DNA of 64,000 bases from contig JARKIF010000007.1 of assembly GCA_029378245.1 (NCBI GenBank), positions 1-64,000 of the forward strand, read 5' to 3'. Under the pieces are notes generated by a model. It saw only the letters and a list, made by a program, of their open reading frames with translations. It did not search any database and was not told where the DNA came from. Numbering within the stretch: the stretch's first letter is position 1; every line of letters begins with the position of its first letter. Position numbers and translations under genes: made by a program. Shown here in pieces: positions 1-12,130 of this stretch. The DNA comes from Roridomyces roridus. Its lineage: Eukaryota; Basidiomycota; Agaricomycetes; Agaricales; Mycenaceae.

Positions 1-240
1 GAGGGTTGGGGGTGTCCCAATGGTGGTGAGTTGATGGATGGGAGGCTCCCATTGCTCCCATGGGAGTGTATGGGAGCCTCCCAGTGGTGCTTTTTAGATG
101 GTTGGGAGACTCCCAGAGTGCTCACCAAGTGGCTGGGAGGTTCCCAGCCACACAAAGCAGATGAATGGGAGAAGCCCAGTGGGGTAAATAGATGGGTACA
201 CTCCCAGGTGCTGTGAGCTTCAAACCCGCTGAGTCACCGG
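1..240. repeat. TGGGAG/CTCCCA short-motif repeat
   Basis: Short stretches of TGGGAG and CTCCCA alternate about every 15-25 bases, so the segment can fold into many small hairpins. Similar motifs recur near 800-880. The open frame across it is low-complexity and is not called as a gene. It may be part of the LINE that follows or an older repeat interrupted by it. Confidence 0.5.
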
Positions 241-972
241 AGATATTCTTCAGTGAGGAGCACTAAGTACAAGAACCCAATGCTGGCTGGGCAAAGGCTC
301 GATTGGTTGGTGGTTCATCCAGGAATGAGATGATGTAAGAGTTATCGAGACCGTAAATTGCTGTATACGGTTGCCCAGCCCTGGGTGGAGGATTCAGTAT
401 GATACTACAGTACTGGTATTGTAGACGTGAATTAAACCATAAGAGGCAGCGGCAAATGAGACAGGGGTTGATATGTCCTTCTGAGGTTTGTACTCACAAA
501 CATGTGTCGGGCTCTGAGTATTATTATTCTTAGAGATGCTCACCAGTTTGGAACGACCAGGAATATATGCTGGGCCCAGCAATGAAATCCCCTTGCCATT
601 GAACAAGTGCAGCGCCATGGCCAGAAAAATGTGCTTATACAACACATGTTTCACTGAGAACATGAGAAGAACAACATTGGAGAGGGCTGCCAGCTTCGGA
701 CAACAGTCTGAACCAGTTTCGGTATTTTTGCAGAAATTAATGTTCATGGTCACATATCCATGGGAGAGCTGGGAGAGAATAAAATATTCGAAAAAAAATG
801 GGTGCGCAGTGGGCACTCCCAGGGATGCGTCCTTCTGGGAGTCCCACCCTCCACCAGTGGGGGTCCCCCCACTTAGGGTAATTATCTAAGTGGAAACAAT
901 ACACCCTAATAGGGTACCTTAATCATCTGCCTGTAGTGGTGCTTCCTTGTTGACCAGCTTATAATCAGAGTC
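241..972. other. Region without a recognisable gene
   Basis: Open frames of about 120-140 codons exist on both strands (394-816 minus, 536-889 plus) but overlap each other and show no family resemblance. The stretch may be degraded upstream LINE sequence, because the reading frame of the following RNase H-like ORF is closed by a TAG at 934-936. Confidence 0.4.
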
Positions 973-2937
973 TTGGAAGATAGCTACATTCATAAGCCAG
1001 AAGGAATGGCGGTCAACATTTTTCTCCAGAATATTCACCTCCCAATTTCTAAACAGACAAAACTACCACATGAGATAAAAAGAATGATCAAATCTGCAAG
1101 AAAGCACGGATTCATTTACAATGGCCTTGCAATCGAAGAAGAGGTCCAGTTGAAAATGCCCATCTGGGACCACGTTGGTGCCGACCCAGCGCTCCATAAG
1201 AAGGCCTTAAGGAGAGAATCTGCACCATGTTTGAGGGAAAACCATGGAGTCAAACTAGTTGAAGATGCACTTCTAATTGCAAATAGGGAGAATTCAAACA
1301 CTAGACACCTTACCAATAATGATGGTTCAGGGAGAAAAAACTGTGCATGTAGTGACTGTAAACATGATCGACATGAACTAAGGTGCCTTGAGCCAGGGGC
1401 ATGCATAAAAACTGCGAAAATGCTTGTGTTTAGTCTAACTCCTAAATGGAGTCCTGTTTTTGACAAGCCAGGAGAAGAGGATGAAATAAAGCTGACAGAT
1501 GAAATCAAGGAGGCAAACCAGGCAGAAGTTTCAGTAAATAAAATTTTCACCTTTGACCCTGAATTTTACCTGAAAAATGTTGCAGGTGGGTGCCGTATCT
1601 TCACAGATGAAAACCTTTCAAAGAGAATTGCGGCTAAGAGAAAGTTCTGCCCTGATGCCCAAGTAGTGAAGAGAGAAATCCACATATATGCAAAGGTCCT
1701 GAATGCAGGGGGCCACAATCCAAAAATTGAAGTTGGAATAAGATCAAGTGTCCTGGGACTCATGGCACAAGCACCCAATTCAAATGAGAGGTTCAATGTT
1801 ACCTTTAGTGACTCTAGCATAGCCCTCAACTCTAATACAGCCTGGCTTGCGGGCTTGCTTATTGCCCTCCAACGGACTGAGCACAATTCTGAACTGCTAA
1901 TCTGCACTCGTTCCAAAGTGCTTCCCGAAGTCCTAGTAAAGAATCGAATCAAGTATGAAAATCTTATGACCAATCCTGCCTTCCCTGTATTTCAAGCAGC
2001 TATTGCTGCCTTGCGTGAACGTACACATAAGGTACAATTCAAACAGACCGAACAGAATTTGGCAACTACACTCCATGGTGAAGACTTTGAAGAAATTGAA
2101 ATTGACACAGCATCTGCTATCATGTTCAATAATCCTGGCATGCAACTTCAGCATGGCTCGCAAACGGTATTCACAAAAATCCTGAAAATGAGGTACAGCA
2201 AACCACACCGTAAGACAACCTTCATAAATATTGAGAGAGTAAGAGCCACTATAGACGAAATCTTTAAATACAGCCCCTCTGACGAGACAATCTGGAAGTC
2301 AGTGCGGGACAATAAATTTCCAATAAAAACCCGAGACTTTCTATGGAAGTGTATCCACAACACATTCAGAGTCGGAGAATTCTGGGACCACATCCCGGGT
2401 GCTGAAATTCGAGGAATATGCCCAACGTGCAAAACTCCTGAGACCCTTGAACACATTGCAGTAGAATGCCAAGCCCCAGAGACAGGCAAAGTATGGAGGC
2501 TCACAAAGCAACTCTGGAACATGAAGTACAATGATTGGCCACAAATGACCTGGGGGCTAATCCTGGGTAACAACTTGACAAGGTTCAAGACAAATGGAAA
2601 ACCAATGCCCCAAAAAGACCGCCTCTTCAGCATTCTGGTATCAACTGCGTGGCATCTAATTTGGAACCTTAGAGTAGATCGGGTCATACGAAACCCACAC
2701 AAGGTAGTAGGCGAGTCCGAAGTGCACAACCGCTGGCTGACAATGATAAATGGAGCATTGAAAAGAGATAGGATCCTTACAGACAAGAGGAAGTTCGGAA
2801 AAATGAGTTTTGATAAACAGGTGGTCCTAAACACCTGGAGCGGAATTCTGCTGGAAGAAGATTCATTGCCGGATGACTGGATTAAAATTAGGGGGGTTTT
2901 AGTGGGTATTCTGCCCTTGAGAACAGGTGTAGGTTGA
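973..2937 (+). CDS. LINE (Tad-like non-LTR retrotransposon) ORF2 C-terminal fragment
   Basis: This frame encodes the tail of a non-LTR retrotransposon polyprotein: a degenerate RNase H-like stretch (about residues 230-310) and then the zinc-binding module seen after reverse transcriptase in basidiomycete LINEs. The C-x2-C motif CPTC and the downstream HIAVEC element lie near residues 480-500. The block from IWKSVRDNKF to the C-terminal PDDWIK segment is characteristic of Tad-type elements in agaricomycetes. No endonuclease or reverse transcriptase domain is present, so the element is 5' truncated or broken upstream. The reported frame opens at a TTG; the first ATG is at 1006. A poly(A) run follows 160 bp after the stop, fitting the 3' end of a LINE on the plus strand. 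The element is probably non-autonomous now, although this part of the frame has no stop. Confidence 0.8.
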   Translation: MEDSYIHKPEGMAVNIFLQNIHLPISKQTKLPHEIKRMIKSARKHGFIYNGLAIEEEVQLKMPIWDHVGADPALHKKALRRESAPCLRENHGVKLVEDALLIANRENSNTRHLTNNDGSGRKNCACSDCKHDRHELRCLEPGACIKTAKMLVFSLTPKWSPVFDKPGEEDEIKLTDEIKEANQAEVSVNKIFTFDPEFYLKNVAGGCRIFTDENLSKRIAAKRKFCPDAQVVKREIHIYAKVLNAGGHNPKIEVGIRSSVLGLMAQAPNSNERFNVTFSDSSIALNSNTAWLAGLLIALQRTEHNSELLICTRSKVLPEVLVKNRIKYENLMTNPAFPVFQAAIAALRERTHKVQFKQTEQNLATTLHGEDFEEIEIDTASAIMFNNPGMQLQHGSQTVFTKILKMRYSKPHRKTTFINIERVRATIDEIFKYSPSDETIWKSVRDNKFPIKTRDFLWKCIHNTFRVGEFWDHIPGAEIRGICPTCKTPETLEHIAVECQAPETGKVWRLTKQLWNMKYNDWPQMTWGLILGNNLTRFKTNGKPMPQKDRLFSILVSTAWHLIWNLRVDRVIRNPHKVVGESEVHNRWLTMINGALKRDRILTDKRKFGKMSFDKQVVLNTWSGILLEEDSLPDDWIKIRGVLVGILPLRTGVG

Positions 2938-3100
2938 AACACACACGCAGGAGTCCCACACTGGTTGATACCGTGCATAAAGGCATTTCCTCCCGAGCGG
3001 CTTAATTCCCGGCTTATATACTGGTTTATTTTTTCCAGTGACACCAGCGGATGTATACTAGAATGCTTCTGCAGACTTATATGCATTATCCAACACTCCA

Positions 3101-3136
3101 AAAAAAAAAAAAAAAAAAAAAACCAAAAAAAAAAAT
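3101..3136 (+). repeat. Poly(A) tail of the LINE copy
   Basis: A nearly pure adenine run (about 33 A in 36 bases, interrupted by CC) follows the LINE ORF and its short 3' untranslated region. It marks the 3' boundary of the insertion. The sequence just before it, TGCATTATCCAACACTCCAA, recurs with one change at 61773-61792, next to an A/T-rich tail. Confidence 0.8.
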
Positions 3137-3211
3137 TCTACGAAATACACGAGATAAGATTAAGATACACAATACACGACGGCGATAATAGTAATAAAAA
3201 AACCCACCCGC

Positions 3212-5031
3212 CTATCTCGTCCTCCAAATAAACCCCAAAGTCAAAAACAACGTATACACATCCAACACCAGCATAGGCACATAATTCCACCACCCATGGC
3301 CCTGCACGATCCGCACCGCCGACAGCGCGATCACAGCGCCTATCGTGCCGTACGTCCAGAAGGCACACAGGATGCGCATGTTCCGGTACTTGGTGTGTGT
3401 GTTCTTGCGTTTGGTGGACAGGTTGGAGCTGGCTGTGCTTGCCGTATCGGATGCCGGTTCGAGTTTCTTTCCACTAGAAGATTTGTGGCTTCCGGAGGGC
3501 ACCCACGGCGCTGTGGTGCCAAATATCTTGTCCTTGATCGCCATGAGGTAGGCGTATTGTTGGATGACGTGCACGAATAGGCAGTTGAAGTTGTAGCGCT
3601 GAACCAACCAAATTCAATCCTCTGCCAAAAGATAAGAGGAAAAACGCACCTGACGACTCCACAACCTAAACACGATCATCCCATTCAACACGGAAGGAAA
3701 GACGAAGAAGAAATTATAGTAAATGATATGTCCCGGTCTGAAGATGAGCATAATCAAAGCGGGGAGCGGCGTGATGAAGATGGAGAGGGCCGCAGTGAAG
3801 TAGTACATCATCCCCGTGAGGAAGCAGACTTTTTGAACAAGAGTCAGCTTGGAGGTCCAGAATTCGCTGTTAGTGAGGAGGGTCGTGGATCCAGCACACC
3901 AGCGCATCTACTCCGCCGTCAGCCGAGGAGTATGAGCAGGGAAAGGAGGGGAGTGCGAACCTGCTGTGAGAAGAACGCTCTGGGTGTATCCGGAGAGTTA
4001 CCACACGCCAGAGCGAGAGGCACGTACCTGACGCGCCACCCTCGATCCATCGCATAGAATCCTGTATGCACGTCCTCCGAGTAGGCAATCTCGGCAGTCC
4101 CGCCCACTGCGTCCAACGCCGCGCGACGATACAGAGCGTTACTCCCCACGCAAATAGCTAGTGATCTCTGAATCAGCTTCATTCAATCCGAATAAGAAAA
4201 AGCCACTCACGCGCACCCCACCGATCCCGATTGACCTGCACAACCCTATAAAACAACTCCTGCGTCGCACTCGCCCCCTGCTCCCCACACGGCCTAAGAA
4301 ACTGCGGACTCTGCACAATAGCGACATCCCTCCCCTCCTCACACCTCGCAAACGGAATCAACTCCCCCACGAATTCCGGCCTTGGACAAAAATCCGCATC
4401 GAAAACGACGAAAAAATCGCCCGACGTGAGGCCAAACGCATGTCGGAGGTTTCCCGCTTTCTTGAGATGCCCGCGGTTCGGACGCCGGATGTAGTTGAAC
4501 CCGTAGGCAGAGGCGAGGGCTTTGACGCTGTCGAGCCCGCCGTCGTCAAGCACGTGGACAGTGTAGTTTGTGTATGTGAGTTGGGAGACGTATTTGTAGG
4601 TGTTCTCGAGGAGTTCGAGGGGTTCGCCGCAGCATGGGAGGAGGATGTCGCTGGGGATAGTCAGGGGATGTGCATGCGGACGGTGTGAGAACGTACACGG
4701 ATGGGTCGTCGCCTGGAGTGGTAGCATATTTTTCGACGATTTCTTTGTGTTTCTCGAGGTCGTAGTCTTTACCCATGTATCTGTAAATCGTGAGTCCAGG
4801 ACGTATGATCAGGAAGAGGACTCACCCAACAGCGTACGCAATGATCATATGGAGCTGGATGAAGAACCCGAACACGATGAACCTATATCCCGGCCTCAGC
4901 CCAGTACAAACGAAGCAAAGAGTCAGCGCACCAACTAAACCCAGGCGTAGCCAGCGCAAACAACCACATCCCAACTGAAATTGACAAGAACGAAAACGTG
5001 CCAAAGATGTAGAGCGGGACGCGGCGCGTCT
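3212..5031 (-). pseudogene. Membrane glycosyltransferase family 2 gene, 3' portion (split by insertion)
   Basis: This is the downstream part of a processive, cellulose-synthase-like GT2 gene. Deduced exons (minus strand): 5023-4941 (continuing exon 1), 4894-4826, 4780-4697, 4650-4211, 4157-3961, 3907-3650 and 3598-3212, separated by GT-AG introns of 45-53 bp. The protein shows a transmembrane segment, the UDP-binding LDDGG, the DxD motif in FDADFCPRPEF, the acceptor motif SEDVHTG and QQMRW (the QxxRW signature formed across an intron), then C-terminal membrane helices. All catalytic motifs are intact. The N-terminal coding part lies at 14160-14738, beyond a 9.1-kb mobile element. Joined at the 8-bp target duplication, the exons total 2097 nt, exactly 698 codons plus stop. 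The gene should be non-functional in this haplotype. Confidence 0.85.
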
Positions 5032-5160
5032 CACCTAGTGGACCTCCGGATTGCTGACTAATGGACCTCGATGGTCCCATTAGATGTTGTTTTGATGGGG
5101 CCTTAGAGGTCCCCGGCGGAGGTATGTAATGGCACCAACGGCGCAGGTAGCTATTTTGGG
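5032..5160 (+). repeat. Left terminal inverted repeat
   Basis: Identical to the reverse complement of 14079-14159 over 81 bp. A more divergent stretch follows that still contains GGCGGAGGTATGTAATGG. Confidence 0.9.
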
Positions 5161-6385
5161 GGCATCCTCCGCCTCCGCCAGTCAACATGGGAAGCGTTCG
5201 GGGCCGTACCAAAGGGCCCAATACGCATCGCGCGCATCCGGTAAGTACTACACAAGCAATGAGTCCGGCGCGGCAGGGAGACAGGGATATGCAAGTTGAA
5301 GCGAGAGGGTGGGTTTCGAGGGCGGTGCCAGGACCTCCGCTTGCGAATATGGGCAGCGTACAGGCCAGAATTGGGTTCAACCTATAGGCCATGCAGTGCA
5401 CTCGGCTGGGCATGTATTAGAGGCGACGGGAGGGAGGGAAAGAGCCAGATTTGACGTGCGGCAAGCCGACCACCGCAACCTCCGCTCATGGGCGTAGGTA
5501 GCTTGCAAGCTCGAATTGGGGCTACCAAGCCCCCGGTGTGCGCGTAAGCCTGAGGTGTGGGTCATGCGCTGCATGGGCGGCTGCGGGACGGCGGCCGGAG
5601 GGTGCCTGAGAAGAAAAATCATCACCGCCGCAGGGCGCATCGACCGAGAGCTTCATGGATTGGTGCGTCGATTTACTAGATACCAGTCATTTCATTAATA
5701 TGTATGTAGTTACTGCATAAGTGAATGTGAGCAAGCATGGAAAGTTATCGAGGCCGCACGGCATACCTTGGGGTTGTACAGGTTAGGTATTAGCAAATAC
5801 CTACAGCCAGCATAGACATCCCAGAAGGCATATGGATGCCCGGCGTACGGTGGTTATTCAATGATGCCTCCGCAGTCACCAGACCTCCGCCGCTACCGCC
5901 GCGAGGCTACGTGGTCGTCATCTTGGGCTGTAGGCGAGTACAGGATGCAGCTTATATGCTAGAGCCGAGGGATGTCTTTGAGACATGCAGGTGAGACCGT
6001 GGCCATCATTTACGAGGCCCAAGGACGTACCTCCGCCACCACCGCTGCCTGCGTTTTCCACTGATACCCGCGGATCCATTGGGTGTGGGCATGCTAATCA
6101 GTTTGTGTGAAGGGTTCAATTTGGGCTGCCCGCAAGGTAGGGGAGCTGGCACCCCGGCGGAGGCGAGGGTGACCGCGCAGAGGTGGCGGAGGTGTGGTGT
6201 AAGTATTGTGATATTCAGCGTCTGTGGGAGTGCAGAGAGTTCGCTTTCTGGTTGCTGATTCATTTGAGCTTCATTAGGACCGTGTTGTATTCTAGTTGAC
6301 TTTGGTTGGACGTTGAAGGACATTGGCGGTGGTGGCGAGAAGAAGGCGGAGGTGTTAAACACAGCCTCGGAGCTTCTTGCAGATC
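5161..6385. other. Left arm of TIR element, no coding capacity seen
   Basis: No open frame resembles a transposase or other known protein. The arm is marked by repeated CCTCCGC or GCGGAGG words (for example near 5166, 5335, 5479, 5864, 5883, 6032, 6152, 6185 and 6341) in both orientations, a pattern like the subterminal transposase-binding sites of some DNA transposons. Confidence 0.5.
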
Positions 6386-6390
6386 ATGAT

Positions 6391-6828
6391 TGTAAGGGCA
6401 ACTCTGCACACTGAGGATACGCGCTCAGCCTGGATAGAGGGGATCCGAAGTGTGAATAAAAGAAATACGAATACATCCTGCAACGCACCTGGATAGAGGG
6501 GATCCGAAGAGAAATCACTCTAAGGAACCCTCTGCCCAGGTACGGCCTATATACTTATCTAGATCGATCCTTATCCGATGGGAGCACATGGCGGGAGGCA
6601 GATCTTTGATGGATGCATATGGCGCGAGCGATGTCGCATGCAGTATCCCATCGTGATCGGAACAACGATGATCCGGGGAAGGGTGATGGACCGAGGCCGG
6701 TGGAAGAGGCGCGAGGGCGAAGGGGAGTGGAGACCGAGGGGGAGAGGTGAGGTCCGAGGTCCGACGGATCGGAGGCGTCGGAGGTACCGGAGGACCGGAG
6801 AGGGTGCGGAACGGGAGTTCCCCTTACA
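6391..6828 (-). repeat. 3' LTR (left-hand copy)
   Basis: Downstream LTR for minus-strand transcription. The pol stop codon and polypurine tract directly abut it at 6829. Confidence 0.95.
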
Positions 6829-6843
6829 TCACCCCCCCCCTTT
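6829..6843 (-). other. Polypurine tract
   Basis: On the minus strand the sequence AAAGGGGGGGGGGTGA lies immediately before the 3' LTR, the usual site of plus-strand priming. The last codons of pol (glycines) and its TGA stop are embedded in this tract. Confidence 0.8.
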
Positions 6844-9800
6844 GATTGCGGCGTCCCGACGCAAGGCACGAACGTCGGCGCGGGGCTTGTCCGGATAGCG
6901 GCGGTAGAAATCCGCCACTAGACCCTCGGAGAATATCCGGTCGTGGCGGACCCATTCGTCGTGGTCGTGGCTATAACCTTTCCATTTAACGCGGAAATTG
7001 AGATGATTATACCGGAACTTAGCGTCCACAATCTCCTCGACCTCATACTCGTTCGGTCCGTAGTCGGCGTCCAGAAGGATCGGACCGGGCTCCTCATGGT
7101 GTGGTCGACCTGGGAACGGGTCTCCGACCGCGAGCTCGAGTTTGACGACCGGAAAGACGGGGTGTAGGCGGGACAGACTGGTGGGGAGCTCGAGCTTGAA
7201 GGCTCCCTTTCCGACGACCTTTATGACCTTGAACGGACCAAGGCGCTTGTGGGACAGTTTCGGAGACGGGCGGGTCGTCCGGATGTCCGAAGCGTCGAGC
7301 CAGACGCGGTCTCCGACTTTGATGTCCGGAGCGGCAAGGCGGCGGCGGTCGTAGTACTGCTTCTGCTCCGCCTTGGCTTTAACGAGCGCGGCTTGAGCTT
7401 CGGAGACTCCGTGCGCGATCCGGTCCCGGAATGCCTGAGCGGACTCGACGTCGGACCGGAGGTCGGTAGGCTCAAACCCGAGTCGAGGGAGGCGGCCGGA
7501 GTCGGTCATAAACGGAACTTGCTGCGTGGACGAGTGGAGATGGCTGTTGTAGGCAAACTCCGCGGTCGGAAGGAGTTCGTCCCAGTCGTCCTGCAGGTAA
7601 TTAGTGAAGATCCGAATATATTGCTCGAGCTCCTGGTTGACACGCTCGGTCTGTCCGTCGGTCTGCGGGTGATACGCCGTGGACGTGGCCATCTCCATTC
7701 CGATGAGCCGGAAGAGCTCGCGGGTGAACTCGCTGATGAATTGAGTTCCCCGGTCGGAGATGTACCGTTGCTGCACCCCATGGTGACGCCACACATTCTT
7801 GTAATACAGCCGGGCCGCTCCGACGGCATCGACAGTGGTGTGGCACTCCATGAAGTGCGCTCGCTTACCCAGAACGTCAACCGCGACCATGACCGCGTCG
7901 TACCCGTGGGCCTCCGGGAGTTCGACTATAAAGTCCACCGACACAGTGTGCCAGCGCTCCGGAGGGATCTCCGTCGGGTGGAGCTCGCCGACCGGAAGCT
8001 TCCGGAGCACCTTGGTCCGGCAGCAGAGGTCGCACGTCGAGACATAGCTTCCTACGTGCCGGGACATCTGAGGCCACCAGTAGTTCCGCGAAACGAGCTC
8101 CAGCGTCTTGAAACGCCCCGCATGCCCTGCGACACGAGTGTCGTGGTGCTGCTCGATGATACGGCGTCGAAGGTCTTTGTCTCGGGGGACGACTATCCGC
8201 CCTCGGAAGTACAGAATTCCGTCAGAGACGTGCCATTCTGACGACCGAGTGGACTTCGACGACCGACCTTTGAGCAGCTCCCGGGCAGCAAGAGCCACAG
8301 CGTCTTCCAGGTCCGGAGCCGTCCGGAGCGCGTCTCGGATGTCCCGGAGGACGGAGGCCCCCGGGCCGGAGATGACAACCCCCTCGGTCGCCCGGACGTG
8401 GAACAACTCGGGCCGGAGCAAAGTCACATCCTCGTTGTCGGAGAACACCCCGTGGTCCGGACGACGAGAGAGTGCGTCTGCGCGCCCCATCTGAGAGCCG
8501 GGCTTGTGGTGAAGCGCGAAATCAAACCGGGACAAGTACAAGGACCATCGTGCTTGTCTCCGGTTGAGATGCTGGGCCTTGCGGAAATACTCGAGGTTCT
8601 TGTGGTCAGTCCAGATCTCGACAGGGTGCTCCGCACCTTCGAGGAAATGTCGCCATTCCTCTAGTGCGCGGATGATCGCCAGCATCTCCTTGTCGTGGAT
8701 CTCGTAGTTGCGCTGAACGTTGGTTAGCGATTTCGAGAAAAACGCAACAGGTCTCCACTTCCCATCGGGGCGGTCTTCTCGTTGAGATAGGACCGCCCCT
8801 GAGGCGAATTCGCTTGAGTCGGCCTCCAACCTCCACGGTTGAGTCGGGTCCGGAAGAATAAGGACTGGCTCCGAGGTGATCGCGTCCTTGAGGGCCCGGA
8901 AAGCTGCGGCCGCCAGGTCCGACCAGGTCCACCGGGTGTCCTTCTTCGTTAGGTCGAACAACGGCCGCGCAATGCCGGAGAATCCGAGAACGAAACGGCG
9001 GTAGAAGTTGATGAACCCTAAAAACTGCTGGACGTCCTTCCGGTTCTCCGGCTCCGGCCACTCGGCGACACCCGCGACCTTGGCCGGATCCATCCGGACG
9101 GTGCCGTCGGAGATGATGACGCCGAGATACTCGATCTCCGTGACCTCGAACTGGCACTTCTCGAGTCGGAGGTAGAGCTTGTGTTCTCGGAGCCTCCGGA
9201 GGACTTCCTCGGTGATCCGACGATGGGGCTCGAGGTCTGAGTGCGCGATGAGAATATCGTCCAGGTAGATGTAAACGTCACCCGAAAGAATGAGGTCCTG
9301 GAAGATATCATTCATCATCATCTGGAAGGTCGCCGGAGAGTTTGTGAGGCCGAAAAACATGACCAGCGGCTCGAAGAGCCCCCAGTTTGTCCGGAAGGCA
9401 GCCTTCCACTCGTCGCCCTCTTTGATCCGGACATTGTTGAACCCCCAGCGGAAGTCGAGCTTGGTGAAGAACCGGCAGTGCTTCAAACGATTAACTAGGT
9501 CATCAATCAGCGGGAGGGGATACCGGTTCTTCACGGTCATCGCGTTCAAAACCCGATAGTCCTGCACGAGCCGGAGCGCTCCGTCCTTCTTTTTGATAAA
9601 GAAAACCGGAGAGGCCATCGGAGACTTCGAGGGGCGAATCCGGCCAGACCGGAGGTTCTCCTCGATGAAGCTGTCGAGCTCCCGCTGCTCCGCCGGAGCA
9701 ATCGGATAGCACTTACAGTTAGCCGGCTTGCTGTCCGGAACCAGCTCGATCGCGTGGTCCCACGCGCGGCGCTCCGGAAGGGCGTCAAACGATTTCTCCG

Positions 9801-10779
9801 CGAACACATCCGCGAATTCCTGGGCCCACTTAGGAAGTTCGGACTTGGGGGGTGCGGAATTGCGAGCGTATCCCTCGGCGAGACGTTGAGAGAAGGAGCT
9901 GCTCGCTCGGATCTCGGCTTCCGTCGGAGGGGGAAGGAAGGAGGTGTAAAGGATCCGGTCGCCCTCTTCGATCTCAGAGTAGTCGTCGTCATCGTCCGAG
10001 TCCTCGCAAAACTCCTGCAGACCCGGGAGGTCGTCGGCATCGTCGTCCTCTTCGTCTGGACCCGAGTCCGGGAAATCGCCGAGCCGGAGTCGTCGGAGGT
10101 GTTCGGCCTGGATTCCAGTAAGCCTCCAGAGTTCGCGGCGCTCGGCCTTGACTTCGGAGCGACACTCCGAACAAGCCTCGGGGCAGCGGGTCATCTTGAC
10201 CGACTGCGTGGCCCAGTCCACCTCCGGGTTATGCTTCCGGAGCCACGAGTGACCTAGGATGAGTTTTTGTCGGCCAAGACGCGTTACCGCAAAGAGGATG
10301 CGCTCCGAGTGACCTTGGTAGCGCAACACCACGTCGACGACCTGACGTATGGATCCCGCTTCGTTCGGCGTGCCGTCGACGTTGAAGACCGGAATCGGCC
10401 GGGGGAGTTCCCGAGTAGGAATCTTGTGTCGAAGCACCAGATCCCTATCGATGAAGTCGGACGTCGCACCGCAGTCGAGGAGACCTTGGAGGGACATTTT
10501 AAATGCCGACTGGGTGGACTCGATCTCCAGGGGAATGTGGAGGGAGTTGGCGCCGGGGGTGGCCCAGATCTCGTACGAGTCTGGAAGCAGGCGTTCCCAC
10601 GCCCGACGACGGGTCCGAGGCGGAGAAGGGTCTCCGGCTGGGACGGAGGGTTCGGAGGTTCCGGAGGTTCCGGAGGGATCAGGGGGAGATGCGACGGTCG
10701 TTTTGCAAGAGGAATCATATATATTATCGCCAGGATACAAACAAGCAAAACGATTAGACAACGAGGGCGCACCAATCAC
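6829..10779 (-). CDS. pol: Ty3/gypsy Pol polyprotein with chromodomain
   Basis: About 1316 codons without interruption. In order: aspartic protease with [10 protein letters not shown] (about residue 100); reverse transcriptase with [12 protein letters not shown] and the catalytic YIYLDDILI; RNase H ([20 protein letters not shown]); integrase with an N-terminal HHCC finger (HDTRVAGH ... CDLCC) and the DDE catalytic core ([29 protein letters not shown]); and a C-terminal chromodomain, [18 protein letters not shown]. The chromodomain places it among chromoviruses and would steer integration to modified chromatin. The first codon of this frame (10779) is GTG and overlaps the gag stop. The frame stays open only about 40 nt farther upstream, fitting expression by -1 frameshifting from gag. 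The stop lies in the polypurine tract. It appears coding-competent. Confidence 0.95.
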   Translation of the reverse strand: MIGAPSLSNRFACLYPGDNIYDSSCKTTVASPPDPSGTSGTSEPSVPAGDPSPPRTRRRAWERLLPDSYEIWATPGANSLHIPLEIESTQSAFKMSLQGLLDCGATSDFIDRDLVLRHKIPTRELPRPIPVFNVDGTPNEAGSIRQVVDVVLRYQGHSERILFAVTRLGRQKLILGHSWLRKHNPEVDWATQSVKMTRCPEACSECRSEVKAERRELWRLTGIQAEHLRRLRLGDFPDSGPDEEDDDADDLPGLQEFCEDSDDDDDYSEIEEGDRILYTSFLPPPTEAEIRASSSFSQRLAEGYARNSAPPKSELPKWAQEFADVFAEKSFDALPERRAWDHAIELVPDSKPANCKCYPIAPAEQRELDSFIEENLRSGRIRPSKSPMASPVFFIKKKDGALRLVQDYRVLNAMTVKNRYPLPLIDDLVNRLKHCRFFTKLDFRWGFNNVRIKEGDEWKAAFRTNWGLFEPLVMFFGLTNSPATFQMMMNDIFQDLILSGDVYIYLDDILIAHSDLEPHRRITEEVLRRLREHKLYLRLEKCQFEVTEIEYLGVIISDGTVRMDPAKVAGVAEWPEPENRKDVQQFLGFINFYRRFVLGFSGIARPLFDLTKKDTRWTWSDLAAAAFRALKDAITSEPVLILPDPTQPWRLEADSSEFASGAVLSQREDRPDGKWRPVAFFSKSLTNVQRNYEIHDKEMLAIIRALEEWRHFLEGAEHPVEIWTDHKNLEYFRKAQHLNRRQARWSLYLSRFDFALHHKPGSQMGRADALSRRPDHGVFSDNEDVTLLRPELFHVRATEGVVISGPGASVLRDIRDALRTAPDLEDAVALAARELLKGRSSKSTRSSEWHVSDGILYFRGRIVVPRDKDLRRRIIEQHHDTRVAGHAGRFKTLELVSRNYWWPQMSRHVGSYVSTCDLCCRTKVLRKLPVGELHPTEIPPERWHTVSVDFIVELPEAHGYDAVMVAVDVLGKRAHFMECHTTVDAVGAARLYYKNVWRHHGVQQRYISDRGTQFISEFTRELFRLIGMEMATSTAYHPQTDGQTERVNQELEQYIRIFTNYLQDDWDELLPTAEFAYNSHLHSSTQQVPFMTDSGRLPRLGFEPTDLRSDVESAQAFRDRIAHGVSEAQAALVKAKAEQKQYYDRRRLAAPDIKVGDRVWLDASDIRTTRPSPKLSHKRLGPFKVIKVVGKGAFKLELPTSLSRLHPVFPVVKLELAVGDPFPGRPHHEEPGPILLDADYGPNEYEVEEIVDAKFRYNHLNFRVKWKGYSHDHDEWVRHDRIFSEGLVADFYRRYPDKPRADVRALRRDAAIKGGG

Positions 10780-11987
10780 TCGTTGTGGGTCACAAAATCC
10801 TCCTGAACCTCCTCAGCCTCGGGTACCTCGGTTGCGGTGACCCGGAGGTGCTCGATAAGCTCTCCGAGCAGCTCCGGACCGAACTGATCCGCGACGTCGA
10901 GGGCGGCCGCCCGAATGTCGACGGCATTCGGACAATCCCGGGCAATGTGGCCAAGCGCGCCACATCGGTAGCAGGCACGTCCGGCAGGGCGCGCACGAGT
11001 TCGGTCGACGTCCATCGGGACGACGTCGGGGGCACGAGGAGCGGGGGCCTGTCGGGCCGGAGCCGGAGCCGGAGCCGGAAACGCCGCAGGGACAAAAGGC
11101 ATTACAGCCGGCCGCGGTCGGACAGGGGCAGCAGCAGCGGCGGGGCGAACCGGTTGCTGGAAGGTTTGCGCGTTCCGGACCGCTTGGTATTGCCGGAACG
11201 CGCGCGCACGCCACTCCGGGTAGGCACTTTCACCCAGAGGGGTGTTCGTCGCGATGGCGACGTTCAGGTCCGGACGGAGGCCGAGCCGGAACTTGGTGAC
11301 CTTGAGGAGCGGGTCGGTGTACCCCGCGTCCTCGAACGCATCCTCGAAAGCGTCCGTGTAGAGGTACACGTCCGAGGTGGACATGTGGTACTTGCTCGAC
11401 TCGAGCTTCCGGCGGGCAAGCTCAGCCGAGTTCTCCTCGACGAAACGCTCCACGAACTGGGCGCGGAAAAGGACCCAGGTGGGGAAGGGGAATACGTCCT
11501 GGCGCCGTGCACGCTCCGCCCACTTCTGTGCCGAGCCGGTGGACATGTAGCCCAACGCGAAGCGGACAGCGCGCTCCTCCGACGGCTGGAGGCCAGGACC
11601 GGGGCTGAACTGCTCCGGGACTTGACGGTAGTACGACTTGCACGCGTCAAGGAATGCCCGGCCTGCGGCGCGGTCTCCGTCGAAGCTCGGAGGGGGGTTC
11701 GGCCGGAGCAACGACCGGGAGCTGAGGATGCCCTGTCCGAACAAGGCCGAAGCAAAACGCACCGGAGCGGGGCGCGCGTCGGGGGCGAGATGGGGCGGTG
11801 GTTCTCGCGCCTGAGGGGGATGCGCCGGAGCCTCCGGCACGTGGTCATCCGGAGGACCGTCAAGGTGTACAAGAAGGCGCTGAAGAATATTTTCGATGCT
11901 ACCGAAGCGGTCGCCAATTTGTTGTTCGAAGGTTTCGAGACGTTCTTCGAGATCAGGGGCCGGAGCATTCGGCTGTGGCTGGTCCAT
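10776..11987 (-). CDS. gag: Ty3/gypsy Gag
   Basis: A 403-residue capsid protein with a proper ATG at 11987. The N-terminus has a short heptad-like stretch ([20 protein letters not shown]), a retrotransposon gag domain fills the middle, and a proline/alanine-rich linker leads to a single CCHC zinc knuckle, [14 protein letters not shown], near residue 340. It packages element RNA into virus-like particles. Its stop codon overlaps the first codons of pol, which is in the -1 frame and lacks an upstream ATG, so pol is probably made by frameshifting or a fusion mechanism. A 483-codon antisense frame over the same DNA is a composition shadow. Confidence 0.93.
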   Translation of the reverse strand: MDQPQPNAPAPDLEERLETFEQQIGDRFGSIENILQRLLVHLDGPPDDHVPEAPAHPPQAREPPPHLAPDARPAPVRFASALFGQGILSSRSLLRPNPPPSFDGDRAAGRAFLDACKSYYRQVPEQFSPGPGLQPSEERAVRFALGYMSTGSAQKWAERARRQDVFPFPTWVLFRAQFVERFVEENSAELARRKLESSKYHMSTSDVYLYTDAFEDAFEDAGYTDPLLKVTKFRLGLRPDLNVAIATNTPLGESAYPEWRARAFRQYQAVRNAQTFQQPVRPAAAAAPVRPRPAVMPFVPAAFPAPAPAPARQAPAPRAPDVVPMDVDRTRARPAGRACYRCGALGHIARDCPNAVDIRAAALDVADQFGPELLGELIEHLRVTATEVPEAEEVQEDFVTHNE

Positions 11988-12116
11988 GACGTCGAGAGGT
12001 TCGGAGTTCGAAACGGAAGGGGCGTCAAGATAGGGTGGGTCTCCGGCCGCGTCGGAGTCGGAGTCGTCAACGCGCGCGGAGTACGTGCCGGAAATCTTGA
12101 CGGGTTAGTCCGTTGG

Positions 12117-12128
12117 AGAGTGATTTCT
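12117..12128 (-). other. Self-priming primer-binding site
   Basis: Two bases inside the 5' LTR, the minus strand reads AGAAATCACTCT. It does not look like a tRNA 3'-end complement (no TGG start). It is perfectly complementary to AGAGTGATTTCT within the LTR, at the expected transcript start. This is the arrangement by which Tf1/sushi-type elements prime reverse transcription with their own RNA 5' end. Confidence 0.75.
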
Positions 12129-12130
12129 AC

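Noticed and set aside
7249..8241. Plus-strand frames of up to 330 codons over pol
   Set aside because: They are antisense shadows of integrase and RNase H coding sequence.
12117..12130. A tRNA-primed primer-binding site for the LTR element
   Set aside because: The sequence next to the LTR does not begin with TGG or match a tRNA 3' end pattern; complementarity to the element's own RNA start is the better explanation.
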